Below, in pieces: positions 8,819 to 16,494 of a stretch of 64,000 nt of DNA (positions within the stretch are counted from its first letter, which is position 1; every line of letters starts with the position of its first letter). A program made the translations under genes and the position numbers. The notes beneath the pieces are model-generated. The model worked only from the letters and a program-made list of their open reading frames with translations, searched no databases and had not been told where the DNA came from. The DNA is from Lysinibacillus_B sp042920265 (lineage in GTDB: Bacteria > Bacillota > Bacilli > Bacillales_A > Planococcaceae), in NCBI RefSeq assembly GCF_042920265.1, contig NZ_JBDQZI010000003.1, positions 248,001-312,000 on the forward strand, written 5' to 3'.

Positions 8819-10315
8819 ATGGAGAGTAAAGGAAACTATTTAAAGTCGCCCGATTTATTGCCTGTGACACATGGAAAACGTGTAATTAGCCCGTTTGGTT
8901 TTTCTGTTATTTGGGTAGGAATGGCAATCGTATTAGCTGCTTTTGCTATAGGCGGTGGGGGAATTATTCATTTACCGCTACCGTATGTGATTTTAGCAAC
9001 GTTGATCGGATCAGTAGCTATTGGGATTTTTATGACTCTAATTGGTGACATTGGTGTTGAACATGGGATTTCCTTTCCAGTATATATGCGTGCCCCCTTT
9101 GGTACGATTGGTACACATTTTCCATCTGTGATGCGAGCATTTACAGCAGCCTGTTGGTTCGGGATTAACTCTTATTTCGGTTCAACGGCCATCAACGGCA
9201 TTTTAAATTTATTATTCGGTTTTGATAACTGGATTTTATGTTTTATTATCTTTGTGACATTGCAATTAATTAACACGTCACTCGGTATTAAATCGATTGA
9301 ACGCTTTGCTGATTTAGCAGCACCGATCATCATTTTAATTTCGTGTTGGATGTATATTACATTGGCTGATAACGCAACAGCTCAAGGAAAAGACATTTGG
9401 AGTTGGGTCGAGTCACCAGTCACGGGAGTAGCAGGCTTTACGGCGTTTATGGTAGTCGTCATGGCCAATATGGGCTTCTGGGCAACATTAGCAGCGGATA
9501 TGCCTTCGTTATCTCGCTTCTTTAAAGCACCGAAAAATGAACGAAATTGGTTTAAACGCAATAAAACACAATTAATGGGTTCACTTATTATCATGCCAAT
9601 TACAAATACGTTTATGGTAGCCATTGGTGCCATTTGTTATATGGCTGTATCAACTGCTGATCCGATTACAGCATTGCAATCCAGTGCAAACGGGATCGTT
9701 TTAGGGGTATTACTGTTAATGATTGTGTTAGCACAGTGGTCAACAAATACTTCTGCAAACGTTATTCCAGCAGCGACAGTTTTCTCCAATGTGGGCGGTC
9801 CGAAAGTTCCGTTCTGGGTAGGGGTTATCATTACAGGGATTATCGGGACAATTGTTCAACCTTGGAGTTTATTTGATATTTTAAATAGTGTTCTCTTAAT
9901 TATTGGTGGCATTTTAACCGCAATTGTAGGGATTTTATTCGCTGATTATTATTTAATACGAAAGCGTCGGATCAATGTCCATGCACTGTACGAATTAGAC
10001 GGACAGTTTAAATATTTTAAAGGATTTAATTTTGCTGGTTTAATTGCATGGGCTATTGGTGGCGGTGTTGCGAACATGTTTCCTACGTACTCATCACTGA
10101 TTGGCTTCTTTTTAGGAGCAGCGGTCTATTATGTGCTTGCAAAATATTGGTGGTTTGTGAAGTATCCACAAAAGGAAATTAATAATCCGAGTGATGAGTT
10201 GTATTTAGGGATAACAGCAGGGAACGACTGGGAGATTGATAAAAAAGTGTATCAAGAGCCAGAACCGAACCTCGAATCAGAAACACTAAATCCACCTGTA
10301 GGGCAAGAACAATAG
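8819..10315 (+). CDS. NCS1-family nucleobase:cation symporter
   Basis: 498 aa polytopic membrane protein with about 12 hydrophobic segments. It belongs to the NCS1 family (uracil, cytosine, allantoin, hydantoin and thiamine permeases). Typical family parts are the N-terminal RVISPFGFSVIWVGMA, GIEHG-like EHGISFPVYMRAPFG, and the AACWFGINSYFGS segment in the middle of the transport core. The C-terminal ~50 residues are hydrophilic and acidic. RBS AAAGGGGAG is well spaced. Its place in the operon after preA makes uracil or a hydantoin/dihydropyrimidine the likely substrate; sequence alone does not settle which. Confidence 0.88.
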   Translation: MESKGNYLKSPDLLPVTHGKRVISPFGFSVIWVGMAIVLAAFAIGGGGIIHLPLPYVILATLIGSVAIGIFMTLIGDIGVEHGISFPVYMRAPFGTIGTHFPSVMRAFTAACWFGINSYFGSTAINGILNLLFGFDNWILCFIIFVTLQLINTSLGIKSIERFADLAAPIIILISCWMYITLADNATAQGKDIWSWVESPVTGVAGFTAFMVVVMANMGFWATLAADMPSLSRFFKAPKNERNWFKRNKTQLMGSLIIMPITNTFMVAIGAICYMAVSTADPITALQSSANGIVLGVLLLMIVLAQWSTNTSANVIPAATVFSNVGGPKVPFWVGVIITGIIGTIVQPWSLFDILNSVLLIIGGILTAIVGILFADYYLIRKRRINVHALYELDGQFKYFKGFNFAGLIAWAIGGGVANMFPTYSSLIGFFLGAAVYYVLAKYWWFVKYPQKEINNPSDELYLGITAGNDWEIDKKVYQEPEPNLESETLNPPVGQEQ

Positions 10316-10331
10316 AAAGGAGTAGAGACCG

Positions 10332-10538
10332 ATGTCATCGCATAGTGAAGTGTTACAAGAAATCGCGCAGCTGGATGTATTGTTAGCGCAAGGTTATAAG
10401 ATGAAGTGCGTCTACGAAAATTTAAGTGGTACATTTATAGAATTACAATGCGAAGCCGATACGACTACGTTACAACTCTTAACAGCAGACGCCCGCAAAT
10501 ATCTTGCTGTGAAACTACGGGAAACGATGATTGCCTAA
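10332..10538 (+). CDS. Small protein of unknown function at the end of the pyrimidine operon
   Basis: 68 aa, soluble by composition, with AGAAAGGAG as RBS 16 bp after the permease stop, so it is almost surely co-transcribed. I do not recognise the family. There is no signal peptide, cysteine or membrane segment. The heptad-like N-terminal half (VLQEIAQLDVLLAQ) could be helical, and the middle (NLSGTFIELQCEAD) looks like beta strands. It could be a small accessory or stability factor for a partner enzyme, but nothing in the sequence proves a role. Confidence 0.6.
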   Translation: MSSHSEVLQEIAQLDVLLAQGYKMKCVYENLSGTFIELQCEADTTTLQLLTADARKYLAVKLRETMIA

Positions 10539-10635
10539 TGAATAAGGTGATTGTTTGTTAAATGAATAATCAATAAATTATAAAGACTGTAGACAACTTT
10601 GATTTATTTTTAAAAAGCTGTATAAGTGTTTTATC

Positions 10636-11125
10636 ATAGCCTCCGCGCTTTGCCACAGCCTACACAGGAGCTAAAACAGGCGTGGCCTGTTTGGATCTCC
10701 TGTTCCTGCTCCTGACGCTTGCGCTTTCGTCGCAAAGAAAATCTTGGCTCCTGTGGCGATGGCGCGCTACGGCAAAAGTGAATACTTCTCGATATACTAG
10801 AAAAACATTTCTCTTCTCTAAAAGAAATCATTTTCTTTCTATTGCAAGTATAATTGCCCAGCCTCTGCCGTGATGGATGAGAATTTTTCTTTATTTTTAG
10901 CAACTGATTATTGTATTCAACCAAGTGTGTTGATTAACAAAATATTTCCTTTATAGAAGCATTTTTTTAGAAAAACGTGATCAAAAATGACTTGCCAGTT
11001 GATTGAAGCGGAATCGGCGAGACTCCTACGGGAATAGCATGAGCTGAAGACCCCGCAGGAGCGAGGTACGAGCGACGAGGAGGCTGAGGCCATGCCCGTG
11101 GAAAGCGAGCCGAATGGAGCGGAAA
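10636..11125 (-). repeat. Intergenic repeat, copy A (reverse orientation)
   Basis: The gene-free stretch 10539-11291 holds GC-rich blocks that recur, inverted, at 29.0, 57.1 and 62.3 kb. Block 2 (10636-10770, with CCACAGCCTACACAGGAGCT and GCTCCTGTGGCGATGGCGCG) and block 1 (~11000-11125, with GAGCGACGAGGAGGCT and CCCGTGGAAAGCGAGC) are separated by ~200 bp of AT-rich DNA. Both blocks contain internal inverted repeats such as ACAGGCGTGGCCTGT. Open frames across it are by-products of the repeat. The TIR-like ends seen in the other copies are not visible here. Confidence 0.8.
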
Positions 11126-11227
11126 TCAACGTTTCACACGACTCTATAAAGGTAAATCAACACGCTTGTTAAGATAATAATATCCTTATGGACATTTTGC
11201 CAAAACGTTTTAGTTAGAGCAGAATAA

Positions 11228-11257
11228 TTCCAATTTATAAAATGAACATGCTATACT
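11228..11257 (+). promoter_or_regulatory. Possible trxA promoter
   Basis: TATACT at 11252-11257 is a good -10, with a weak TTCCAA at 11228-11233 (18 bp spacer). The transcript would start ~28 bp before the trxA ATG. Confidence 0.4.
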
Positions 11258-11291
11258 ACAAGCATATGTATTATGAAGGAGGCTATTTAAA

Positions 11292-11606
11292 ATGGCAATT
11301 GTACAAGGTACAGATTCAAACTTTCAACAAGAAATCGCTGAGGGCGTAGTGTTAGTAGACTTCTGGGCTGCTTGGTGCGGACCATGTAAAATGATCGCTC
11401 CAGTGTTAGAAGAAGTAGACGCTGAAATCGGTAACGAAGTGAAAATCGTAAAAGTAGATGTGGATAATAACCAAGGAACTGCTGGTGAATATGGCATTAT
11501 GTCAATCCCATCATTATTATTATTCGTTGATGGCGAATTAAAAGCAAAAACTGCTGGCTTTATGCCAAAAGAAGCGTTAATTGATTTCATTAACGACAAC
11601 AAATAA
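11292..11606 (+). CDS. trxA: Thioredoxin
   Basis: 104 aa, the usual length of bacterial thioredoxin 1. The active site WCGPC is at residues 28-32 (redox Cys 29 and 32), preceded by VDFWAAW. The cis-proline is in the SIPSLLLF segment, and the C-terminal helix ends in DFINDNK. It is the cytoplasmic disulfide reductant. RBS AAGGAGGC is 8 bp from the ATG. It is followed by its own terminator and then uvrC, the order seen in B. subtilis. Confidence 0.97.
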   Translation: MAIVQGTDSNFQQEIAEGVVLVDFWAAWCGPCKMIAPVLEEVDAEIGNEVKIVKVDVDNNQGTAGEYGIMSIPSLLLFVDGELKAKTAGFMPKEALIDFINDNK

Positions 11607-11621
11607 TCATAATAACTATAC

Positions 11622-11654
11622 AAGTCGAGTACAAACACGTGCTCGGCTTTTTTT
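11622..11654 (+). terminator. trxA terminator
   Basis: Stem AAGTCGAG / CTCGGCTT around a short loop, followed by seven T residues. Confidence 0.8.
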
Positions 11655-11684
11655 CATGCATTATAATAGGCAGTAGGTGATGAT

Positions 11685-13475
11685 ATGAATGATTTAATTA
11701 AAAATAAGTTAGCGATTCTTCCGGATGAGCCAGGCTGTTATATTATGAAAGATCGTCAAGGAACGATTATTTATGTCGGCAAGGCAAAAAAATTAAAAAA
11801 TCGTGTACGCTCTTATTTTAATGGCTCTCATGATGGAAAAACAGCTCGTCTTGTCAGTGAAATTGAAGACTTTGAATACATGGTAACAACCTCTGAGCTT
11901 GAAGCTTTAATACTAGAGCTAAATCTGATTAAGTTACACGACCCAAAATATAATATCCGGCTGACAGATGATAAAACATATCCCTATATCAAAATTACAA
12001 ACGAAAAATATCCACGTATTATTACAACACGTAAAATCAAAAAAGATAAGGCTCGTTATTTTGGTCCTTATCCTAATGCTTTTGCAGCGAACGAAACACG
12101 GAAAATGCTAGACCGTATTTACCCGCTCCGAAAATGTGCACAGTTACCAAGCCAAGTGTGCTTGTATTATCATATGGGGCAGTGTCTTGCGCCTTGTGTC
12201 AAGGATATCGACAAAAAAGTGTACGACGAAATGATCGAGGACATTTCCAAATTTTTAAATGGCGGCTATGAAGAGGTCAAAAAAGATTTGGAAGTAAAAA
12301 TGCTTGAAGCGGCAGAAAAGCTTGAGTTCGAGCGAGCAAAAGAGCTACGCGATCAAATCGCCCATATTGAAACGGTTATGCAAAAGCAAAAAATTATTTC
12401 GGATGATTTATCAAATCGCGATGTATTTGGTTATGCAGTGGAAAAAGGGTGGATGTGTGTACAAGTATTTTTTGTGCGTCAAGGAAAATTAATTGAACGT
12501 GACGTATCGATTTTCCCTGTGTATCGTGATCCGGAAGATGAATTCTTAACGTTTGTTGGGCGATTTTATGAATCGCCGCAACATTTAAAGCCGAAAGAGA
12601 TTTTTATTCCCCATACAATTGATGGAACACTCCTTGAACAGGTATTAGATGTTAAAGTGATGACGCCAAAGCGTGGACAGAAAAAAGAACTTGTGGAGAT
12701 GGCGACAAAAAATGCGCAAATTGCCATTCATGAGAAGTTTCAATTGATCGAAAGACAAGAAGAACGAACGATTGGTGCATGTGAGGCATTAGGGGATGCA
12801 TTAAATATTTCAACGCCTCTCCGAATTGAAGCGTTTGACAATAGTCATATGCACGGCGCTGACCCTGTTTCGGCAATGGTTGTATTTATTGATGGGAAAC
12901 CAGCGAAAAAGGAATATCGCAAATATAAAACGAAAGAAGCAGCAAAGCATGATGATTACGGGGCGATGGAGGAAGTGATTCGGCGCCGGTATATACGTGT
13001 ACTGAAAGAACATTTACCTTTACCGGATTTAATTATCGTCGACGGTGGAAAAGGACAAATGGAAGTAGCGCGTAGTGTATTACAAAATGAGCTTGGCTTA
13101 GTCATTCCGATTGCGGGACTTGCAAAAGATGAAAAGCACAATACATCACAGTTATTATTTGGTGATCCACCTGTATCGGTTGACATGAAACGGACGAGTG
13201 ATGGCTTTTATTTATTGCAGCGTATTCAAGATGAGGTTCATCGTTTTGCTATTACATTTCTTCGTCAACAACACCAGACAAATGCAATTCAATCCGTGCT
13301 GGATCATATAGAAGGTATCGGTCCAAAGCGAAAGCAACAACTGCTAAAACACTTTGGGTCAGTGAAAAAAGTACGTGAGGCAAGTATCGATCAATTAATG
13401 GAAGCGGGCATGCCGAAAGCACAAGCAACTAACATTTTTCAGTATTTTCAAAATGAAGCGTTGAAAAAACAGTAG
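11685..13475 (+). CDS. uvrC: Excinuclease ABC subunit C
   Basis: 596 aa, the family's normal size. The N-terminal GIY-YIG nuclease (residues ~12-90: PGCYIMKD, IIYVGKAKKLKNRV) makes the 3' incision. A cysteine-rich segment (CAQLPSQVC..CLAPC) and a UVR motif (EFERAKELRDQI near 215) for UvrB contact follow. The RNase-H-like 5' nuclease has FDNSHMHG and IIVDGGKGQ. Tandem HhH motifs (IEGIGPKRKQQLLKHFG) close the protein. ATG start with GTAGGTGAT upstream. Completes nucleotide-excision repair with UvrAB encoded elsewhere. Confidence 0.97.
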   Translation: MNDLIKNKLAILPDEPGCYIMKDRQGTIIYVGKAKKLKNRVRSYFNGSHDGKTARLVSEIEDFEYMVTTSELEALILELNLIKLHDPKYNIRLTDDKTYPYIKITNEKYPRIITTRKIKKDKARYFGPYPNAFAANETRKMLDRIYPLRKCAQLPSQVCLYYHMGQCLAPCVKDIDKKVYDEMIEDISKFLNGGYEEVKKDLEVKMLEAAEKLEFERAKELRDQIAHIETVMQKQKIISDDLSNRDVFGYAVEKGWMCVQVFFVRQGKLIERDVSIFPVYRDPEDEFLTFVGRFYESPQHLKPKEIFIPHTIDGTLLEQVLDVKVMTPKRGQKKELVEMATKNAQIAIHEKFQLIERQEERTIGACEALGDALNISTPLRIEAFDNSHMHGADPVSAMVVFIDGKPAKKEYRKYKTKEAAKHDDYGAMEEVIRRRYIRVLKEHLPLPDLIIVDGGKGQMEVARSVLQNELGLVIPIAGLAKDEKHNTSQLLFGDPPVSVDMKRTSDGFYLLQRIQDEVHRFAITFLRQQHQTNAIQSVLDHIEGIGPKRKQQLLKHFGSVKKVREASIDQLMEAGMPKAQATNIFQYFQNEALKKQ

Positions 13476-13512
13476 GCGTATGCTACGCTTACAACATAAA
13501 TTCATATTGAGT

Positions 13513-13686
13513 AAAGGTAGAGGCGCGGGTTTCAAAAGTATCGCTTGTGAGGAGGAACAACTCCAGTGAGCAAGTGTGAAAGGGGAAGCCGCCGAAGTGA
13601 CTAACCGTTGTTTCCGATTAGTTGCTGGTTTGGCATTTAAAAAATGTCAAACTGTCAGAATGTACATTCTGGAGAGCTATCTCAAG
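13513..13686 (+). promoter_or_regulatory. Lysine riboswitch (L box)
   Basis: The leader contains the conserved L-box blocks in order: GGTAGAGGCGCGG, an AAAAGTA loop part, GTGAAAGGGGAAGCCGCCGAAG, TTGCTGGTT, and CTGTCAGAATGTACATTCTGGAGAGCTATCT closing the junction (spread over 13515-13683). It precedes lysC and ends ~30 bp before an intrinsic terminator, so it should act by premature termination when lysine is bound. A TTGAAA-N17-TACGCT pair at 13461-13489 could be the promoter. Confidence 0.94.
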
Positions 13687-13714
13687 CAAACTTTTTCGTT
13701 ATAATCGTTTACTG

Positions 13715-13750
13715 AGGCGGCTTTTCATATTAGTGAAAAGCCGCCTTTTT
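13715..13750 (+). terminator. Riboswitch-controlled intrinsic terminator
   Basis: Perfect stem AGGCGGCTTTTCA / TGAAAAGCCGCCT followed by T-rich DNA, located between the L box and the lysC start. This is the expression platform of the riboswitch. Confidence 0.93.
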
Positions 13751-13772
13751 GTATAAGAAAGGGTGTGGACAA

Positions 13773-14987
13773 ATGAGCAGTATTGTTATGAAATTTGGTG
13801 GACCAGCTGTTGCAACGCCAGAGAAAATGCAAGCAATTGCAAGGCGGGCAATAGAAGAACAAGGGAAAGGATTACATGTGGTGATCGTCATTTCACCAAT
13901 GGCAACCATTCGCCGCGAGTTGCAGGCATACGCAGCAGAGCTTTCAGATAATCCAGTAAAACGTGAGCAGGATGTTTTATTAGCAGCAGAGGCACAAATG
14001 ACGAGTGCGTTGTTATCCATTGCCATTACGGAACAAGGTGGTAAAGCCGTATCACTTGCAGGATGGCAAACAGGAGTTGCAACGGATAGCTTACATAATA
14101 ATGCACGTATTGAAGCAGTGAAGACTCAGCGCATTTACAAACATTTTGAGCAAGGGGAAATTGTCGTGATTGCAGGCTCCCAAGGTGTAGATAGCCATGA
14201 AAATATAACGACATTTGGCAAAGGTGGTTCAGAAACAACGGCTGTAGCGGTTGCCGCCGCGATTAATGCGGAACGTGTAGATATGTATACAACTGTAGAT
14301 GGTATTTATACCGCTGACCCTCACATTGTCCCCAATGCCAAAAAATTAAAAGAGTTATCATATGATGAAATGTTGGAATTAGCCAATTTAGGGGCAATGA
14401 TTATTCATCCACGAGCAGTAGAGCTAGCGAAAAAATATAACATACCAGTAGTTGTTCGCTCCAGTACAGTGAATGTGGAAGGGACATTGTTAAAGGAGGA
14501 AGTGGAGATGGAGAAAAATTTAGTTGTGCGCGGCATTGCCTATGAGTCAGATATTATTCGATTAACAGTTGGCTATGATTCATATGAGGAAGCATCGTTA
14601 GCTGATATTTTTACCGTACTAGCGAACAATGGCATTAATGTCGATATTATTGTACAGGCTGTCATTGATAAGGTAAAACCAACAATCTCATTCTCGATTG
14701 AAAAAGAACAATTTGCAGAAAGCTTACGCGTATTAGAATCTAGTAAGCTATCACTTGGTTTTAGCTTTGCGGATTTTGAAGTAGGGTTAGCGAAAGTATC
14801 GATTGTTGGATCGGGTATGGTATCTCATCCAGGTATAGCAGCTCGTATGTTTACGCGACTGAGCAGAGAAGGAATTGACGTAAAAATGGTCAGTACTTCT
14901 GAAATTAAAGTGTCAGTCGTTGTACCGCAAGAAGATATGATAAGGGCAGCCAATGCATTACACGAGGAATTTAATTTAACTATATAA
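13773..14987 (+). CDS. lysC: Aspartokinase (class II type), with divergent active site
   Basis: 404 aa: N-terminal amino-acid-kinase domain (1-~235) plus two ACT domains, the layout of lysine-sensitive Bacillus aspartokinase II. The ATG at 13773 follows AGAAAGGGTGTGG; a TTG at 13749 lies inside the terminator and is rejected. The L box argues for a lysine-biosynthetic role. Several near-invariant kinase positions are changed: the usual KFGGTS is KFGGPA, the LSTGEQ-like segment is LAAEAQ (Glu lost), GRGGSD is GKGGSE, and the TDVDG..DPR region reads TTVDGIYTADPH. The ACT part looks normal. It may be a weak or inactive enzyme, or a regulatory paralogue. An internal RBS and ATG at codon 246 could make the beta subunit separately. 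Confidence 0.85.
   Translation: MSSIVMKFGGPAVATPEKMQAIARRAIEEQGKGLHVVIVISPMATIRRELQAYAAELSDNPVKREQDVLLAAEAQMTSALLSIAITEQGGKAVSLAGWQTGVATDSLHNNARIEAVKTQRIYKHFEQGEIVVIAGSQGVDSHENITTFGKGGSETTAVAVAAAINAERVDMYTTVDGIYTADPHIVPNAKKLKELSYDEMLELANLGAMIIHPRAVELAKKYNIPVVVRSSTVNVEGTLLKEEVEMEKNLVVRGIAYESDIIRLTVGYDSYEEASLADIFTVLANNGINVDIIVQAVIDKVKPTISFSIEKEQFAESLRVLESSKLSLGFSFADFEVGLAKVSIVGSGMVSHPGIAARMFTRLSREGIDVKMVSTSEIKVSVVVPQEDMIRAANALHEEFNLTI
14495..14510 (+). promoter_or_regulatory. Internal ribosome site and start for the aspartokinase beta subunit
   Basis: GGAGG at 14495-14499 is 8 bp before an in-frame ATG at 14508, which is codon 246 of lysC. B. subtilis aspartokinase II makes its beta subunit from an internal start at the equivalent codon. 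Here the product would be 159 aa, essentially the ACT domains. Confidence 0.75.
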
Positions 14988-14993
14988 TAGAAG

Positions 14994-15040
14994 ATAGCTA
15001 CAAAATTGACAGAAAATTCCCTCATTTTGTAGCTATTTTA
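14994..15040. terminator. Terminator between lysC and yslB
   Basis: Stem ATAGCTACAAAAT / ATTTTGTAGCTAT with T-rich flank. It separates lysC from the opposite-strand yslB gene. Confidence 0.85.
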
Positions 15041-15126
15041 ATGATAAAATAGGGAGTTTCTTCTATATTAATATGACATATATTTCCGATTAGATTTGAT
15101 ACTTGTAGTATGTTCGCTAATTTAAG

Positions 15127-15543
15127 TTATTTAATCGGCTCTTTTAAGTCCCATTTCAGATTAAATGTCACAGTCCCGTGCTTAATATTTTTTTCCTCAT
15201 AACATTCTGTTAAATAGCCGTTTAGTTTTTGTGTTTGTTCCGCTAAGAAACCAGCCTCGATTCGAAAACAGCGCTCTTCGAATTTTAAAATATCTGCATC
15301 CCCGATTAGAAGAAATATGGCGAAATCTTTCCCTTCTTTTTCAAGCGATAATGATCCCCAACCAGCTTGTTCAAAAAAGCTTGCTGCTTCTGCCATTGAA
15401 AAGAGGGGGAATTTCCGAGCGAGCTCTTTACCAGCCCAATAAAGAACCTCTTCTTCGTGTTTTCCTAAAACAGAACGCAATATATTATCGCGAATTAATT
15501 CATAGCCGAAAGTTGGAATCGTTTTCATATTGCTATCATTCAT
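15127..15543 (-). CDS. yslB: YslB-like (DUF2507) protein
   Basis: 138 aa from the ATG at 15543, which has AGGGG 9 bp upstream; a TTG at 15549 also fits the frame but is less likely. It resembles B. subtilis YslB by its TFGYELIRD N-terminus, the ILGKHEEEVLYWAGKELA-like helix, and its place between lysC and sdhC. Here it is on the minus strand, opposite to both neighbours. Function is not established. The fold is related to the TRAPP/4-vinyl-reductase type ligand-binding proteins, which is family knowledge I cannot verify from this sequence. Confidence 0.85.
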   Translation of the reverse strand: MNDSNMKTIPTFGYELIRDNILRSVLGKHEEEVLYWAGKELARKFPLFSMAEAASFFEQAGWGSLSLEKEGKDFAIFLLIGDADILKFEERCFRIEAGFLAEQTQKLNGYLTECYEEKNIKHGTVTFNLKWDLKEPIK

Positions 15544-15675
15544 TTCCAAAACCCCTATCTTAAATTTTCTTATTTTTTAGACTAATTATTAAGTGAATAA
15601 ATTAATAATAGAAAAATTGTACTTAAGCCAGCTAAAATTAACTTTATTCGTATGTGCTAAATGATGCAGAGTGCC

Positions 15676-15704
15676 TTGACGCTTGTATGGCGAGGGAGTA
15701 CAAT
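15676..15704 (+). promoter_or_regulatory. Sigma-A promoter of sdhCAB
   Basis: TTGACG (15676-15681), 17-bp spacer, TACAAT (15699-15704). This gives a leader of about 100 nt before the sdhC start. A TTGACA at 15768 has no usable -10 before the RBS and was not chosen. Confidence 0.65.
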
Positions 15705-15812
15705 GGACATGTCATAATATTGTACCATGATGAAATACGCAGTCAATGTGTTACAAATTACAAAGTGTTGACAATTAAATGCGTGTTTTAAGTACTAAGG
15801 GGGGTAACAATC

Positions 15813-16430
15813 TTGTCGAAAGATCGTGAGTTTTTATGGCGCCGGTTACACTCGCTACTTGGGGTTATTCCAGTAGGTTTGTTCTTGGTGTTCCACTTAT
15901 CACTGAACTTCACTGCAGTTGGTGGTGAAGAAGCTTACAATAATGCTACAGGAGCTATGGAATTAGTTCCACACTCATTATTGTTATTAATGGAATGGGT
16001 GATTATTTATATCCCATTATTGTTCCATGCATTCTACGGAATCTACATTGCATTTACTGCAACGAATAACACAAAACGCTTTGGCACATTCCGTAACTGG
16101 GCGTTCCGTATTCAACGTATCACTGGTATTTTCTTAGTTATTTTCATTGCATGGCATATTTTCCAAACACGTGTTCAAAAGGCATTTGGAGCTGAAGTTA
16201 ACTGGGATATGATGGCTGAAATCGCGGACAACCCTGCGATGTTAGTATTCTATATCGTAGGTATCTTGTCTGCTACATTCCACTTAGCAAACGGTTTATG
16301 GTCGTTCTTAGTAAGCTGGGGTATTACGCAATCTCCATCATCTCAAAAAGTCGTTACTTACATTTCAATGATTTTCTTCGTTCTTTTATCAATCATGGGT
16401 GTAGTAGCAATCGTATCATTTGCAATTTAG
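15813..16430 (+). CDS. sdhC: Succinate dehydrogenase cytochrome b558 subunit
   Basis: 205 aa, five hydrophobic segments, the membrane anchor that carries two b hemes and passes electrons from SdhB to menaquinone. His residues in VFHLSLNF, FHAFYGIY, AWHIFQ and FHLANGLW sit in membrane helices, as expected of heme ligands. Start is TTG at 15813 with AAGGGGGG 7 bp upstream; no ATG is better placed. First gene of the sdhCAB operon. Length and topology match the B. subtilis-type single-anchor (type B) enzyme. Confidence 0.96.
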   Translation: MSKDREFLWRRLHSLLGVIPVGLFLVFHLSLNFTAVGGEEAYNNATGAMELVPHSLLLLMEWVIIYIPLLFHAFYGIYIAFTATNNTKRFGTFRNWAFRIQRITGIFLVIFIAWHIFQTRVQKAFGAEVNWDMMAEIADNPAMLVFYIVGILSATFHLANGLWSFLVSWGITQSPSSQKVVTYISMIFFVLLSIMGVVAIVSFAI

Positions 16431-16494
16431 TAGCTGAACTAGAGAAAAGCTATATATTAAACTTTTAGCAATGTTAGAGGAGTGAGAATCAATC

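Noticed and set aside
10634..10924. Frames on both strands over the GC-rich repeat (also 10682-10873, 10917-11129, 62279-62488, 56822-57034)
   Set aside because: Produced by the intergenic repeat family and its flanks; composition is not protein-like and frames are not kept between copies.
13749..13772. TTG start for lysC
   Set aside because: It lies in the tail of the riboswitch terminator; the ATG at 13773 has the ribosome site.
15768..15796. TTGACA just before sdhC as its promoter
   Set aside because: Its start point would fall on the ribosome site and no -10 fits; TTGACG-N17-TACAAT at 15676 is better.
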